Positions 46,338 through 56,302 are shown, counted from the stretch's first letter. The stretch is 64,000 bases of DNA from Anisus vortex (GCA_949126835.1 OX421499.1:28062490-28126489); one strand, 5' to 3'. The notes: a model not told the origin generated them from the letters alone. Translations and numbers: made by a program.

Positions 46338-46640
46338 CTTTGATAATAATTCATTTTTCAAATCTTTTATGAGTAGGCCTATGCTTTTTTTTTTCTCCGA
46401 TCGTCTGTCTTGTTTGAGGGTGCTTCCGAATCAGTCTTAGATTTAGGCCTGCATTGTAATTGTTTTGCCACCTAACTTTGCTTTTTAAGGAACAGATATC
46501 CTTGTGAATGGACGGAATGCTTTAGGCATTCAAGATTTCTTCTTCTAAAAGCCCTTCTCGACTGCAAGAATGTTTACAAAATCCTCTCGCACAAAATGTT
46601 TACGGCAATCAAATAGTAGGCTATAAAATAAGACTTCACC
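46338..46640 (-). pseudogene. THAP-like zinc-finger exon remnant
   Basis: Codons at 46572-46607 read CRKHFVREDFVN, close to the second half of the THAP zinc-coordinating signature (C..HF...DF), preceded by LLFD. A frameshift follows at GF, after which the frame runs LLEEEILNA*SIPSIHKDIC and on through LIKDLKNELLSK to a donor GTAAAT. THAP domains are C2CH DNA-binding modules derived from DNA transposons. The first Cys pair and the AVPxF terminus are not visible, so only the second half survives or an upstream exon carries the rest. Confidence 0.45.
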
Positions 46641-46642
46641 CT

Positions 46643-46660
46643 GTCTGACACTTGTGACGT
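46643..46660. promoter_or_regulatory. CRE-like site, right end of the Kolobok-like element
   Basis: CACTTGTGACGTCACAAGG includes TGACGTCA, placed symmetrically to the site at 42970 and just upstream of the minus-strand THAP-like exon. Confidence 0.5.
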
Positions 46661-46850
46661 CACAAGGAAGGGAAGTCACTCCATGGTCGTTTTTTAGGTC
46701 AATCAATACTTACACGATTTATTAATGAATTAAACACATTTTTCAAAAGAATAAAAATAAATAAAATATTTGATAAATCTTATTTTTAAAAAAGCTTTCA
46801 GAAAATATATAATTTACGTATTTGATTTTCAGGCAGGACTTACCCTTTAA

Positions 46851-47400
46851 GTGAATGCTATGGATTTCCTGTAAGCAAAACAACCAGAAGATGTAGGACT
46901 GTCAATAGAACTGCAATTCAAACGTGTTGCGACAGAAGTGCTGGACAGACTTCATATGGAGATGAAGGACAGATTCCAAAAGCTGGAAAACCATGTGGAC
47001 ACCTTTGGGTTTCTTCTTGAACCAAGACACCTGTTGGAGTCTATGGATGATGACACGCTGATGAAAAACTGTGTTACTTTTTCCTGTTTGTATAATGAAA
47101 TACAGGCAAATCGCTTGTTTAATGATGTCATTGATGCACGAGCACTTTTCATCAACAAACCAGTACCACAATCACCAATTGACACATTAAGGAAGCTGGC
47201 TTCATATGGTAATGATGTGTGCTCAAACCTTGCAATCTCCATCTGAATACTGCTAACTCAGGCCACTTCCATTGCATCATGTGAGAGATCGTTCTCAAAA
47301 TTCAAGTTTATCAAAAACTATCTCAGGAGCACAATGACGCAAGAAAGACTTAGCAGCATGGCTTTAATGTCAGTGGAGTCAAAAATACTAGACATCATTG
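46851..47400 (+). pseudogene. hAT transposase, C-terminal dimerisation fragment
   Basis: Reads (V)LDRLHMEMKDRFQKLENHVD ... DTLMKNCVTFSCLYNEIQA ... PIDTLRKLASYGNDVC, then after a stop or shift near 47246 LTQATSIASCERSFSKFKFI and KNYLRSTMTQERLSSMALMS. The SIASCERSFSxxKxIKxYLRSTMxQERLxxLAL block is the hAT C-terminal dimerisation domain, through which transposase subunits associate. It continues the 42265-42796 fragment across the Kolobok-like insertion. The last residues are displaced to 49206 by an inserted hAT. Confidence 0.88.
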
Positions 47401-47408
47401 ATATAGAT

Positions 47409-49197
47409 CAGGGGTCGGCAACCTTTTGCTAACAGTGTGCCAAACTAGGATTTCTAATCATTCAGCGTGCCAACAGCCTAAAAGTCAACCTACTCTATTA
47501 TACTTTTAAAAATTATCTTTATAGGACAATTAATTTAACTCAGTAGCAAGATTATTTATAGAGAAAATCACAACCGTTAAATACTTTTTGATACCAGAAG
47601 CTTCACTGTAACAATTGTTATGCATGTTCTATTCTAGGGCGACCGTAAACAATAAATAAAATTTTCAAAGTTTTTATTGTAATGTTAGTTTTATCTTTCT
47701 CTCTTAACAATATACATTTTGGTCATTCGTTTCTCCGTCATTTTGACGGGCATAAATACTAGTATTAATTTTGTTTTATCTCAGTTTATCTAAGATATCC
47801 TTTAGTATGATCTGTGGTAGGGGTAGGATAGACCTTATAGAGGTCACATTGAATGGCAAAGCGGAATAGATAGGTAGTAGTCATACAAAGTAGGTAGTTA
47901 ATGTAATGTTTAAAAATATACATATAAATTCTTTGGTCACATAATATTTATATAATTTTCAAATATCTGTTACAGTTTGATCATTTCAAAGCTATAAATT
48001 GTAAGCTGTTTATTCTTTATAATAGAAAAAAAAGCGAAACATATTAAAAAATTGTGCGCAAAAAAAGGGTTAATTATCTCCCTTTAATTAAAAAACGTTT
48101 CCATATTTGATTCAACAGTGTTGCCAAACAAGTTATGTTTTGTAATATAACAAATATTACTGACTAATTATTATTTCTTTATATAAATCCAACATTATGG
48201 TGTTCATTATAATATTTAATTATTAGAGAATTAACATAATTTACGTTAAACAGTAAAGTTGTAAACAAACATTTCCTGCAATAATTGTTTGTCCAATTAA
48301 GGAGTTTATATTTTAAACATGTATAATTACAGAAATTACCTAATAGACCCTATGTTGTTATTAAAAAAGTCTCTTATATTTATTAAATTAAAAATACAAA
48401 TAAATTGGTTTTAGAATTACTTATATTTATGTTTAATTAAAGAAGATCAGCATAAAAACTCTTTTAAATGCAATTACTCTGTATCAATTAATGAGCGGTC
48501 AAGTGTAGGTGTATTCTTAAAACAGCTTTCATGTGCGATAAAATCTGTTCACAAGTTTAAGTTGAACCAAAAGTTGAACGTAAAAGAGCGAATGCCTAGC
48601 AGTTGAGAATAGCAGATGACTTTCCTAAGCAGCTTCCTTCCAGATTTTTTTACCGAAACTGGGCACATTTGTTTAAATGCTTAAAATTCAACTTGCTGCA
48701 TTTTAAAATTACCAATATCCCTTTACTTAAAAAAAATATTTACTTTTAAGAAGGTTGTAGTAAGATCAAACCAGTTAGGCTTGATGTGGTTATAAAAAAA
48801 AAATGAGTCCATCAATTTGAAAGTCCTGCCTTTGATTAAAAATTCCGCTTTGAGTGCTTCGATGTACTTCTAAAAAAGCCCGACTATCTTAATATATGCC
48901 TTAAAATAGGGATGTACATGTAGTTAAATATTTTTTAATTGATTTCACGGCAAGATATATCCAGTTTCAATGCAAATCCATTTCAGTGGTTCTTGTAAAT
49001 GCAAGTTCAACTCACTGAAATGTGTCGCTATGTCATTCAGAACCATTGGCTTTAACAGTCAGTTTTCCTCATTCAGAACCGGAAAATGTTGTAATTATTT
49101 TTATCGATAAAAACAATTATTGGAAGTCTCTCGCGTGAAATTGAAAATTGCTCCGCGTGCCAAGTTCGGCACGCGTGCCGTAGGTTGCCGACCCCTG
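47409..49197 (-). mobile_element. Non-autonomous hAT element, inverted copy, 1789 bp
   Basis: CAGGGGTCGGCAACCTTTTG at the left and CCGTAGGTTGCCGACCCCTG at the right. Duplications ATATAGAT (47401-47408) and ATCTAGAT (49198-49205) differ at one base. The body is the reverse complement of copies at 931, 40328 and 61782. It lies inside a transposase gene that itself lies inside another copy of this same family. Non-coding. Confidence 0.93.
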
Positions 49198-49205
49198 ATC
49201 TAGAT

Positions 49206-49251
49206 TCTAGATGATGTTATAGATGCCTTTGCTGCACAGAAAGCACGACGT
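49206..49251 (+). pseudogene. hAT transposase extreme C-terminus
   Basis: After the inserted hAT the reading continues DDVIDAFAAQKARREAI and a stop, the usual basic tail that follows the dimerisation domain. The sequence then runs through a polyadenylation-like AATAAA (49297) to the element end at 49495. Confidence 0.75.
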
Positions 49252-50192
49252 GAGGCGATATGATTTGAGATTTGTCACTTGTGCTTTATCTCGCCAATAA
49301 ACAACGGTATTATTCATTAAAAGAGTCTTAATGATTATTTTTTATTTTTATTTTACTGATATACTGTACAAATTGGAATTTATACTTATATATTTATTAA
49401 GTACATTATCTCATGTCATAATGTCGAATGTCAAAATAAGGGGCCCCTAAAGAGGCCAAGCCCTCCGGGCCCCCAAATCCCTAGCTACGCCACTGAATTT
49501 AGAAACTGTATTTTAATTAAAGGAATACAATTAACCCATTTTATTTGCGTTAATATTTCTAATATTATATTTCCTATTTTCTTTTATAATAGATTAGATG
49601 GTCTACAACGTATAACTTTATAATCATAAAACTGTAAAAAAAAGTAGTTGAAAATTAAATAAATAGTATGTGACTATAAAATGATATGCACATTTCTTAA
49701 AAAATACAACAACTACCCAGTTTGTTTAATTACAACGTAACAATGCGGCTTAATTACACTGAGTATGTATGATATAAATTTCATCAAATAAATTTAAAGA
49801 AAATTTCAGTTATAGCTGAGAACAGATTATTATTATTATCAATAGTAGCAATAGTAGCAATTGCTAGATCCCTATCTTGGTAGCCAAATGATAATGTTTA
49901 CAAAATAATGGGAAAGTTTAGTAATAAAATTGTGTATTTGGTGTAAATGCTAATAAAAAAGGATGATAATCACTAACACGTTATTTTTGTTTAATCTTAA
50001 AACGCTTTAACGATTTTCTCTAGAAATTTCCTTTGCGTTTGTCCTTTATCTTGCTAAGGAGTTAAATTAATTGTCTTATAAAAAGAAATTAAACAATTAT
50101 AATAGAGCAGGTTGACATTTAGGCTGTTGGCACGCTGAAGGATTTAGAAATCCTAGTTTGGCACACCATTAGCATAAGGTTACCGACCCCTA

Positions 50193-50307
50193 CTTTATAA
50201 ATATGGCGGATTGGAAAGAGTGAGGTGGAAATGGAAAGGGAGCGAGTGGCGGGAAGGGGACCAACGCGCCCCATAGATGGGACGAAGGTCTGCACTGGGG
50301 CCCAGGG

Positions 50308-50345
<38 letters not shown>

Positions 50346-50758
50346 GGGGGGAGGAGTGGTTGAGCAAATAGTGCGACGTATTGGAGCCATCACAGAGGCG
50401 ACGTTTGGAGTGTAAGCACAAACATGGAGCCGGTCAAGCCGACGCGTGGCCAGTCTTCGGGAGGCGCCCGCCCTCCGCGGGGGCCAGCTCTTTGGCAGTA
50501 TTTGTACGAGGCCACACTATAAACAGATAGTGCGGGGGGTCATCCTGTATTACTGTCTTCATCGATGATTTCTTTATACAAAAAAAAAAAATGGCCGCTG
50601 GTGATTAAGTGAGGAAGCTACGGTTATTTAGAAATAAAATTCTCTAAATTAATTAGAGAATCTAGCAATAGTTGGGTTATTATTATATTAGAAATGAAAT
50701 CAAATGATAGCAGATATTCTCAGTCTTTAGTAGGCTATCATTTAAAGACTTTATTATT
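50193..50758. other. Intergenic; (CA)n and CpG block
   Basis: (CA)n at 50311-50344 flanked by CGCGCC-containing DNA (50440-50490 GCGCCCGCCCTCCGCGGGGG). ATATGGCGGATT at 50203 is YY1-like. No coding signal. Confidence 0.45.
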
Positions 50759-51033
50759 GGACACGCTGGTCAAGCGGCACCGTGGTCGGAAATCGAACCA
50801 CAGGTCCTGGGTTCGAATCCTGGTGAAAGTTAGGATTGGTTTCCCGGGTCTGGAGCGTGTCCCCGATTCCACCCAGCTACCGAGGGTACCCGACAACAGT
50901 TTCGACTAAAGTAAATGTATTGCGCTGACCATACATTCTTCTAGTAGGCCTATGTCACTGTCACTGAAACTTGTGAACGCTGCTTCCATTGCCCAATATA
51001 TAACATCGTTCTGACGGGTAAAAAAACTTTACA
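50759..51033 (+). mobile_element. SINE copy, full length
   Basis: GGGTTCGAATCCTGGTGAAA (B box), TTTCCCGGGTCTGGAGCGTG, CCACCCAGCTACCGAGGGTA, and tail TTCTGACGGGT. Some 10-15 bp are duplicated around the head (TCGGAAATCGAACCACAGGTC). Confidence 0.88.
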
Positions 51034-51151
51034 TATTGGTAATGAGTAAAGAAACGTGCATATTTTTATTTCAAAAGTTTTTTTTTGTTTTTGATGAGCT
51101 GCACATAAGATTTGTAACGTGACATTTCCTCCATAAAATTCAATCTTATAC

Positions 51152-51350
51152 ATTACAGACGCTCTTTCTATAAAGAAGATTATTGCGTCCTACGCTCATC
51201 CGCGGTTTGAGTCTAGGCTTGCATTTCTATTAGTGTTTTAAATGATGCTAAGTTACTGGTTTTCCTGGTTTATTCAAGCTACTCATAAACAAGCCTGGAT
51301 GCTACTCGGGACGAGAGAGTACTTATATGCATTTGTTCTCGCATAAGTGA
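51152..51350 (-). pseudogene. Non-LTR retrotransposon 3' end, same family as 18660
   Basis: Minus strand reads NAYKYSLVPSSIQACL and a stop, followed by the shared 3' UTR (GCGTAGGACGCAATAATCTT). 5' truncated. Confidence 0.65.
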
Positions 51351-51497
51351 GAAGTGTTAGTAAAATTAACAATTCTATTTCACACTCAGTCGTGGATAAC
51401 TTTCTTTTCTATAATAAAATTACCGGTTTTTATACTGATAACAATACTTATTTTAAAATAGTGACGTTTACCATTACTTGTAACGTCCCTAAATTTT

Positions 51498-51745
51498 TAC
51501 AGTACCCTGCGCAAGTCGCCAACCAACGTCAACAGACAAGCACTGAAGTGGAACCCCCAAGTCAAGCGGAAAAGAGGCCGCCCAAGAAATACCTGGCGAC
51601 GCGACCTTGAGGCAGACACAGAAAAGATGGTGTACAGCTGGACCCATTTAGATAGAATGGCTCAGGACAGAGGACTCGGGAAACTGTGATTGGCGGCCCA
51701 TACCCCAGTGGGGTGACGGGCAATGATGATGATGATGATGATTAG
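51498..51745 (+). pseudogene. Different LINE: ORF C-terminus with GAT tail
   Basis: The frame starting 51501 reads TLRKSPTNVNRQALKWNPQ, VKRKRGRPRNTWRRDLEAD and MVYSWTHLDRMAQDRGLGKL, then stop. ALxWNPQGKRKRGRPxNTWRRDLE...LxRxAQDRxxWR is a widely shared C-terminal block of endonuclease/reverse transcriptase ORFs of non-LTR retrotransposons. After the stop, LAAHTPVG*RA continues the family pattern and (GAT)n forms the 3' tail. A second LINE lineage distinct from the one at 18660. The 87-residue open frame here is in another frame. Confidence 0.85.
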
Positions 51746-51897
51746 TATAGTTATTATTTTTAGATTTGAGATAATATAGCATATACATAATATATTAATA
51801 ATACCATTTGACCTAAATCTATAGTTTCTAAATAAGTTCACCATAATCATACTATTTAAATTTAAAATTGAGACTGTTAAGGTTTTACATATTTGTA

Positions 51898-52155
51898 GAC
51901 GAGCGGCAGCGCGTTAGACTGGCGATCCGAAGGTCCTGGGTTCGAATCCTGGTGGAGGCTAATATTTTTTCCCAGGATTTAAGGGTGTCCCTGAGTCTAC
52001 CCAGCTCTGATGGGTACCTGACCTTAGTTGAGGTAAAGTAAAGGCGGCTGTTCATAGTGCTGGCCACACAATCACCTAGTACGCCGTGGCCACAGAAACT
52101 GGTGAACGCTGCTTTATCCGGCCCTATGGATCAATTTGGTCCGACGGAATACTTG
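51898..52155 (+). mobile_element. SINE copy, nearly full length
   Basis: GAGCGGCAGCGCGTTAGACT, GGTCCTGGGTTCGAATCC (perfect B box), CTACCCAGCTCTGATGGGTA, GGTAAAGTAAAGGCGGC, GTCCGACGGAATACTTGAC tail. One of the least diverged copies. Confidence 0.92.
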
Positions 52156-52783
52156 ACTTTTACTTTTGACTGGTGTCTTAAAAAATTGTACCTGTATCTA
52201 AATGTAGATTACCATTTTACCCGCGCAGTATACCATGAAGACTACCAGTAAACGTCCTAGTGGTGTCCTTCTTTGCATCTCTCCCCCCGCCCCCCTCTCC
52301 CAACCATCACTACTTCCGGAACAATCATACCTCAAAGCTCAAAGTTTAGAAAGAAACTGTGACCAATGAACGGATAACGTCATCACATAAGCCACCGAGA
52401 CAAAATAGTTACCACCACCCCCCTACCTGGACATGGAGGACAAAGTCAATGGCCGAGACTCAGTTGTAGTTCCCATGCATCAGGCTATACCTATGAATGC
52501 CGATGGCGCGTGCGATTGTTGGGGAGATGATGGGTGTAGATGGGGGAGGGGGGAGGTAGCTGTCTTTCTTGTTCACCTGGTTAAATCTTTTTTTTGTAAT
52601 GCTGAAGCTATGTGTGATTTTTTCTATTCGTGCTGTCGAGTCTTTCTTTATGCGACAAGTTATATTGCTCACCGCTTTACTTTGTGCGGATTTGCGGCCT
52701 ATGGCAGTGTGCCATCTCTACGAGTGTCGCGCGGATACATTTTTACCACCCACACCGCCTCTCGTATTTTAGTTTCTTATCTT
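52156..52783. other. Intergenic; unsupported 139-residue open frame
   Basis: A plus-strand frame from 52433 to 52852 runs into the inverted LINE 3' end, so at least its last 25 residues are transposon antisense. No domain is recognised. Confidence 0.4.
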
Positions 52784-52985
52784 ATACATTACAGACGCTC
52801 CTTCTATAAAGAAGATTATTGCGTCCTACGCTCACCCGTGGTCCGAGTCTAGTCTTGCATTTTTTATATTAAAGTTTTAAATGATGTTAAGTTCCTGGTT
52901 TTCCTGGTTTGTTCAGGAAACCCATTCCATGCCCGAAGGCTACTCGGGAAGAAAGAGTACTTATATGCATTTGTTCTCGAAAAAA
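52784..52985 (-). pseudogene. Non-LTR retrotransposon 3' end, same family as 18660
   Basis: Minus strand reads NAYKYSFFPSSLRAWNGFPE, a clear SFFPxxxRAWNxxP motif, followed by the shared 3' UTR ending GGAGCGTCTGTAATGTATAA. Confidence 0.75.
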
Positions 52986-53759
52986 AAAAATAGCCGTTTT
53001 GCGAATGAAGATATCTGTGTGTGTGTTGTTAGGTGCATTCTGGCATGCAATGTCCAAGGATGTATTCTATACTTGTACTGTAGAAACGTTATACACCATT
53101 TGAACCAAAGTAATATTCATCAAAGACTGTTGCAGCACAGCGAGAAATCTCTATACGTAAATTCACAATAAAGTCAAACAAATTATATTCTAAACAAATA
53201 TTTATGCAAGTTCTTTTGTTGGCGCGTAGAAACATTTAGTAGGTTGTGAGATCGGTCAGACGGGGGCAAATAAAAAATGGACTCTAATTGTTTTTTTTTT
53301 ATAAAAATTGTCTTTTTTTTTATTTCATTCATCTTGATTATAGCAGTTTTGATTTCCGAGTTCCGGTCTAAATTTTAGGAGTCAAGATCATGTCGTGGTT
53401 TCTCGGAAAATGATCGGTAGGATGGTGGTGGAACTGTTTGTCTGTGTGTGTGTGGGGGGGGGGGACGTTGGAGACCACACTCGTTAATGTAGATTTCGTA
53501 AGTAGGTGAATGAAAAAAAAATAACCGATGCTGTTGTTTTTTTTGTTGTTATTGTTGTTGTTTTTTGAAAAGGGTATACAATTTGTAATATAGATGGGAA
53601 GAGAGACAAGAAAGTGATGAGGGTGTGAGGCTTAAGAGAGAGAGAGGGAGAGAGAGAAACAGAGATGTGTTTGGAGAAAATGAGGTTGAAAGACAGAAAC
53701 GAGAAAAAGAAAAAACTAGGGCGCGCCTTAAGTTAAAAGAGACCACTACAGGCAACAAG
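52986..53759. other. Intergenic; GA tract
   Basis: A G11 run near 53453 and (GA)n at 53633-53665. Nothing coding is recognised. Confidence 0.5.
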
Positions 53760-53829
53760 ACAACGAGAGAATGAGACGGGGAGGGGGGGGGGTGATGAAG
53801 GAGGGGCAAGGAGCTTATTAGCCCACTCC

Positions 53830-54110
53830 TCTAGGCGCATGCGCGAAAGGGGGGGAGGGGATGGGGGAGGAGTATTTCTTCTCACGTCGGCACGCGCCTG
53901 AAGTTTGATTTTCGTTGAGGGCTGAAAGACATGCGCACGTGGACAGGGGTAAGATGGACGCCCGGAACGTGGTCTCGCGAGATTAGGGCCGAGGGAAGAC
54001 AATCGTCTTGGAGTTCCCGAAATTGAAAGAAGAAAATGGCGAAGGGAGATAATTATCCGGCGAATCTCCCTTTTATTGGGCCAGATCGCGTTTGTCTTTA
54101 TTATGCAGAT
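53830..54110. promoter_or_regulatory. CpG-rich promoter-like island
   Basis: Contains GCATGCGCG (NRF1-like, near 53836), CATGCGCACGTGG, the palindrome TCTCGCGAGA at 53973-53982 (the motif bound by BANP in vertebrate CpG promoters), AAAATGGCG at 54033-54041 (YY1-like) and TTATGCAGATG (octamer-like, 54100). The block is of balanced complexity between a G-run and AT-rich DNA. Direction is not determined. The 129-residue minus frame over it has no recognised domain. Confidence 0.5.
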
Positions 54111-54130
54111 GGTTGTTTTCAAAGAAATAT

Positions 54131-55172
54131 TAACGGATTTCCAGGGCCCGCTAATGGGTTTAGTCCGTTAGAAAGACGTTGCTTGATTTTATTTGTGACA
54201 AGTGATAGTGGCTAAAAAAAATTTGATTGAGTTTTATGCTTCAATCATTCTGCAGGGTGTGTTCGAAACAGTAAAGATCTCCAACGCCCCCCCCCCGCCA
54301 CCACCATTCCCCCCACCGCGAACTCTAACGGCTCGTTTGAATCTGTGGCGCCTTCTGGTGTGGAACAGCTTGTCCCAGACACTGAGCCGTTCTGAGACAA
54401 AAGCTTATTTTGTAAAGAGTTCAAAGACCTTTAACTTGTGTTTGTGTGCCTTGCTGACCCATACATAATATGCCACTCAACTTTATACTAATAGCATACT
54501 GAGCATGTTAAATTTAAAAACACTGAGATATGCATTATAGGGCAATCATCATCGTCATCAATCAATGTTTCTGACCGCGTCTATTGAGCTTCTGTATTTG
54601 AATTTTGTGTTTTAAATCTATATTTTAAACCTTAATCAAAGTCCTGGGTTCGAATCCAAAAATGTGGAATAAGTAGCCTCAAGACCTGAAGGAATCTGGA
54701 AAAAAAAGGAGTCTTTTAATAAACCACTGATCTATAAAAAAAAGTATGGATTAGGCGCGGAAATAAGATCCTTGAAGAAATTTCCGCCATTTTGTTTATA
54801 CTGTCACTGATCAATATATATAATTACCGGGAGTTTGTTTATTTATTTAGATGTTTGTTTCTGCTATATAGTCTCCTAAGCCGTTTGACTAATCGGGTTA
54901 AAAGTTAAATGTATAAATTGGAAACCTTCTCCAAAAGAAATTTTAATTTTATCAACAATATTACTTAATTCGTTAATTCATTTTTTTAAATAAACTTAGA
55001 CCTATTACTAATCACCGTATGTTAAGGTTATAAAACGGGCGCCATTTCCAAATTATGTCCCTTTGAAATGCTTTCAAATTTAGTGTGTTTCGGGACCGGG
55101 TTTTCCCGTAATGCGAAATATTGCTGTTTATTTTTTTTTATTATTAACTTTTTTATATTGGTATTTGCATAG
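54131..55172. other. Intergenic; B-box scrap and fold-back motif
   Basis: A C-run island at 54287-54320. GTCCTGGGTTCGAATCC at 54641-54657 is an orphan SINE B box. The 14-mer CACTGATCTATAAA occurs at 54724-54737 and recurs three times around 60912-61380. Confidence 0.5.
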
Positions 55173-55221
55173 ACTATAATATACATGGACCGCTTGCTTT
55201 AGTTTTTTATGCTATTATCTT

Positions 55222-56287
55222 TGTCGTAGGTGGTTTGAATTTTGGCCTTACAGACACGTCAGGGTGCAGTAATGTGTACTCACACCCCCGGCTGGTCTAG
55301 TCAAGGAGTATGGCGCTATTGCAGTAATTGGTTATATATCGCAAAATTTATATTTCCATCAACTATTATTGATATAAGTAGGGCGGATTCACCAGCTTGC
55401 TACTTTCTTTAATATATCATCGGCCACACAGAACACATAGACTAATAGAACTATAAAAACAGTTAATAACTTGTGATGAATTACATCTATCTCCAGTTTA
55501 TTGATTGAAAACAAAAGTACTAATGTCAAATATCGGATGATCTGATGTAACAAATGCAAACTAAATCACTAAGTTGTGCAGGTGAAAATAGTGGAAATAT
55601 TTAGTGAAATTAAACTAGACTGGCTATACTAGCAGGGTACCACCTCCCCGCACCAATACCGAGATATGTTTCCTATAAGGAGTCTCCCAGATGCACTCCA
55701 GAACTTTCAGTGTAAATTTACTATTTTCTATCTCGAATAATTCTGGTTGGACATCCCGAACACGTGACTAAACAGGACCGTTTGATTGGCCAACATTGTA
55801 CAGTTTCCTTAAAGACACAAGGGGGGGGGGGGAGAATATCAATGGCCAGCCTAACAATAACAGACTGAGTTTCCAAACTATAATTACGGAGGGGAACATT
55901 CCGGGGCGTTTGACACTATCCGAAATCTATAACGGTGGTCACTTTACATGGCAATTATGTCATAAACCTGCCAGGAAAAGGGGGGAAGGACCGATGCAGT
56001 AGGAAAGAAGGGTCAGTTTAGTCTCTGGGTGTGGTCTTATCTCAAAACTGAACAAAGACGGGGCTTCCCTTTACTAAGTATCTGAAAGGACATTGTCACT
56101 TCTAAACACAATAAAAGATCCAAGGGCTGGAGGGGAAGGAAATGGAGGGGCATTGAGGTTGGGCCTCCAATCTCAGTTATCTTACACCACCTAGAGGGTC
56201 AAGGAGACAGTAAAATCTCGACCTATAATTTTAAAATCTTCAAACATCGAATTCCTTAGTTTAAAAATAAATGTGACGAGCGTCACA
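55222..56287 (-). repeat. LTR (3' LTR in element orientation)
   Basis: 1066 bp, plus-strand ends TGTCGTAGG...GAGCGTCACA. Identical by eye to the other LTR except for one extra G in a G-run at 55821-55832. Confidence 0.95.
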
Positions 56288-56290
56288 TAT

Positions 56291-56302
56291 CTCCCCTCTT
56301 TT
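56291..56302 (-). other. Polypurine tract of the LTR element
   Basis: Minus-strand AAAAGAGGGGAG ending 3 bp before the LTR, the primer position for plus-strand DNA synthesis. Just inside, AGATTTCG (56304-56311) and CGAAATCT (56324-56331) form an 8-bp hairpin. Confidence 0.75.

Larger units (their letters stand above)
42801..46846. mobile_element. Kolobok-like DNA transposon, 4046 bp
   Basis: A perfect 16-bp inverted terminus AGGGTAAGTCCTGCCT (42801-42816, 46831-46846) lies in a TTAA duplication (42797-42800, 46847-46850). It interrupts the hAT transposase fragment precisely, which proves the boundaries. TTAA plus AGG termini is the rule for Kolobok/T2-type elements (piggyBac ends begin CCC instead), and Kolobok proteins are known for THAP domains. 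A THAP-like remnant (minus) and a P2X7-C-terminus-like exon (plus) lie inside in convergent orientation. Both subterminal regions carry GTGACGTCACAAGT. No complete DDE transposase is found, so the copy is defective. Confidence 0.75.
41420..49495 (+). mobile_element. Decayed autonomous hAT (ZMYM1-like transposase family)
   Basis: The right end is GGGCCCCTAA...CCCTAGCTACGCCACTG, whose reverse complement CAGTGGCGTAGCTAGG is an hAT-type terminus. The left end is degenerate G/C-rich sequence with a similar GGGCCCCC block. Transposase pieces lie at 42265-42796, 46851-47400 and 49206-49251. It is split by three later insertions (41726-42054, 42801-46846, 47409-49197). No clean 8-bp duplication is found, consistent with loss at the left edge. 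Confidence 0.7.
40328..50192 (+). mobile_element. Non-autonomous hAT element, copy 2, host of the nest
   Basis: The left part 40328-41419 starts CAGGGATCGACAACCTAAGG. The right part 49496-50192 ends AGGTTACCGACCCCTA. The 8-mers CTTTATAG (40320-40327) and CTTTATAA (50193-50200) are the target duplication, 7 of 8. Between the parts lies about 8.1 kb of younger insertions. About 40 bp of the element (compare 2151-2186 in copy 1) are missing at the junction. The element itself is non-coding, about 1.75 kb when reassembled. Confidence 0.85.

Noticed and set aside
42801..46846. piggyBac assignment for the TTAA-flanked 4-kb element
   Set aside because: Termini begin AGGG rather than CCC, and the protein remnants are THAP-like, which fits Kolobok better; no piggyBac transposase motif is seen.
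52433..52852. 139-residue open frame
   Set aside because: Ends within an antisense LINE 3' end, no recognised domain.
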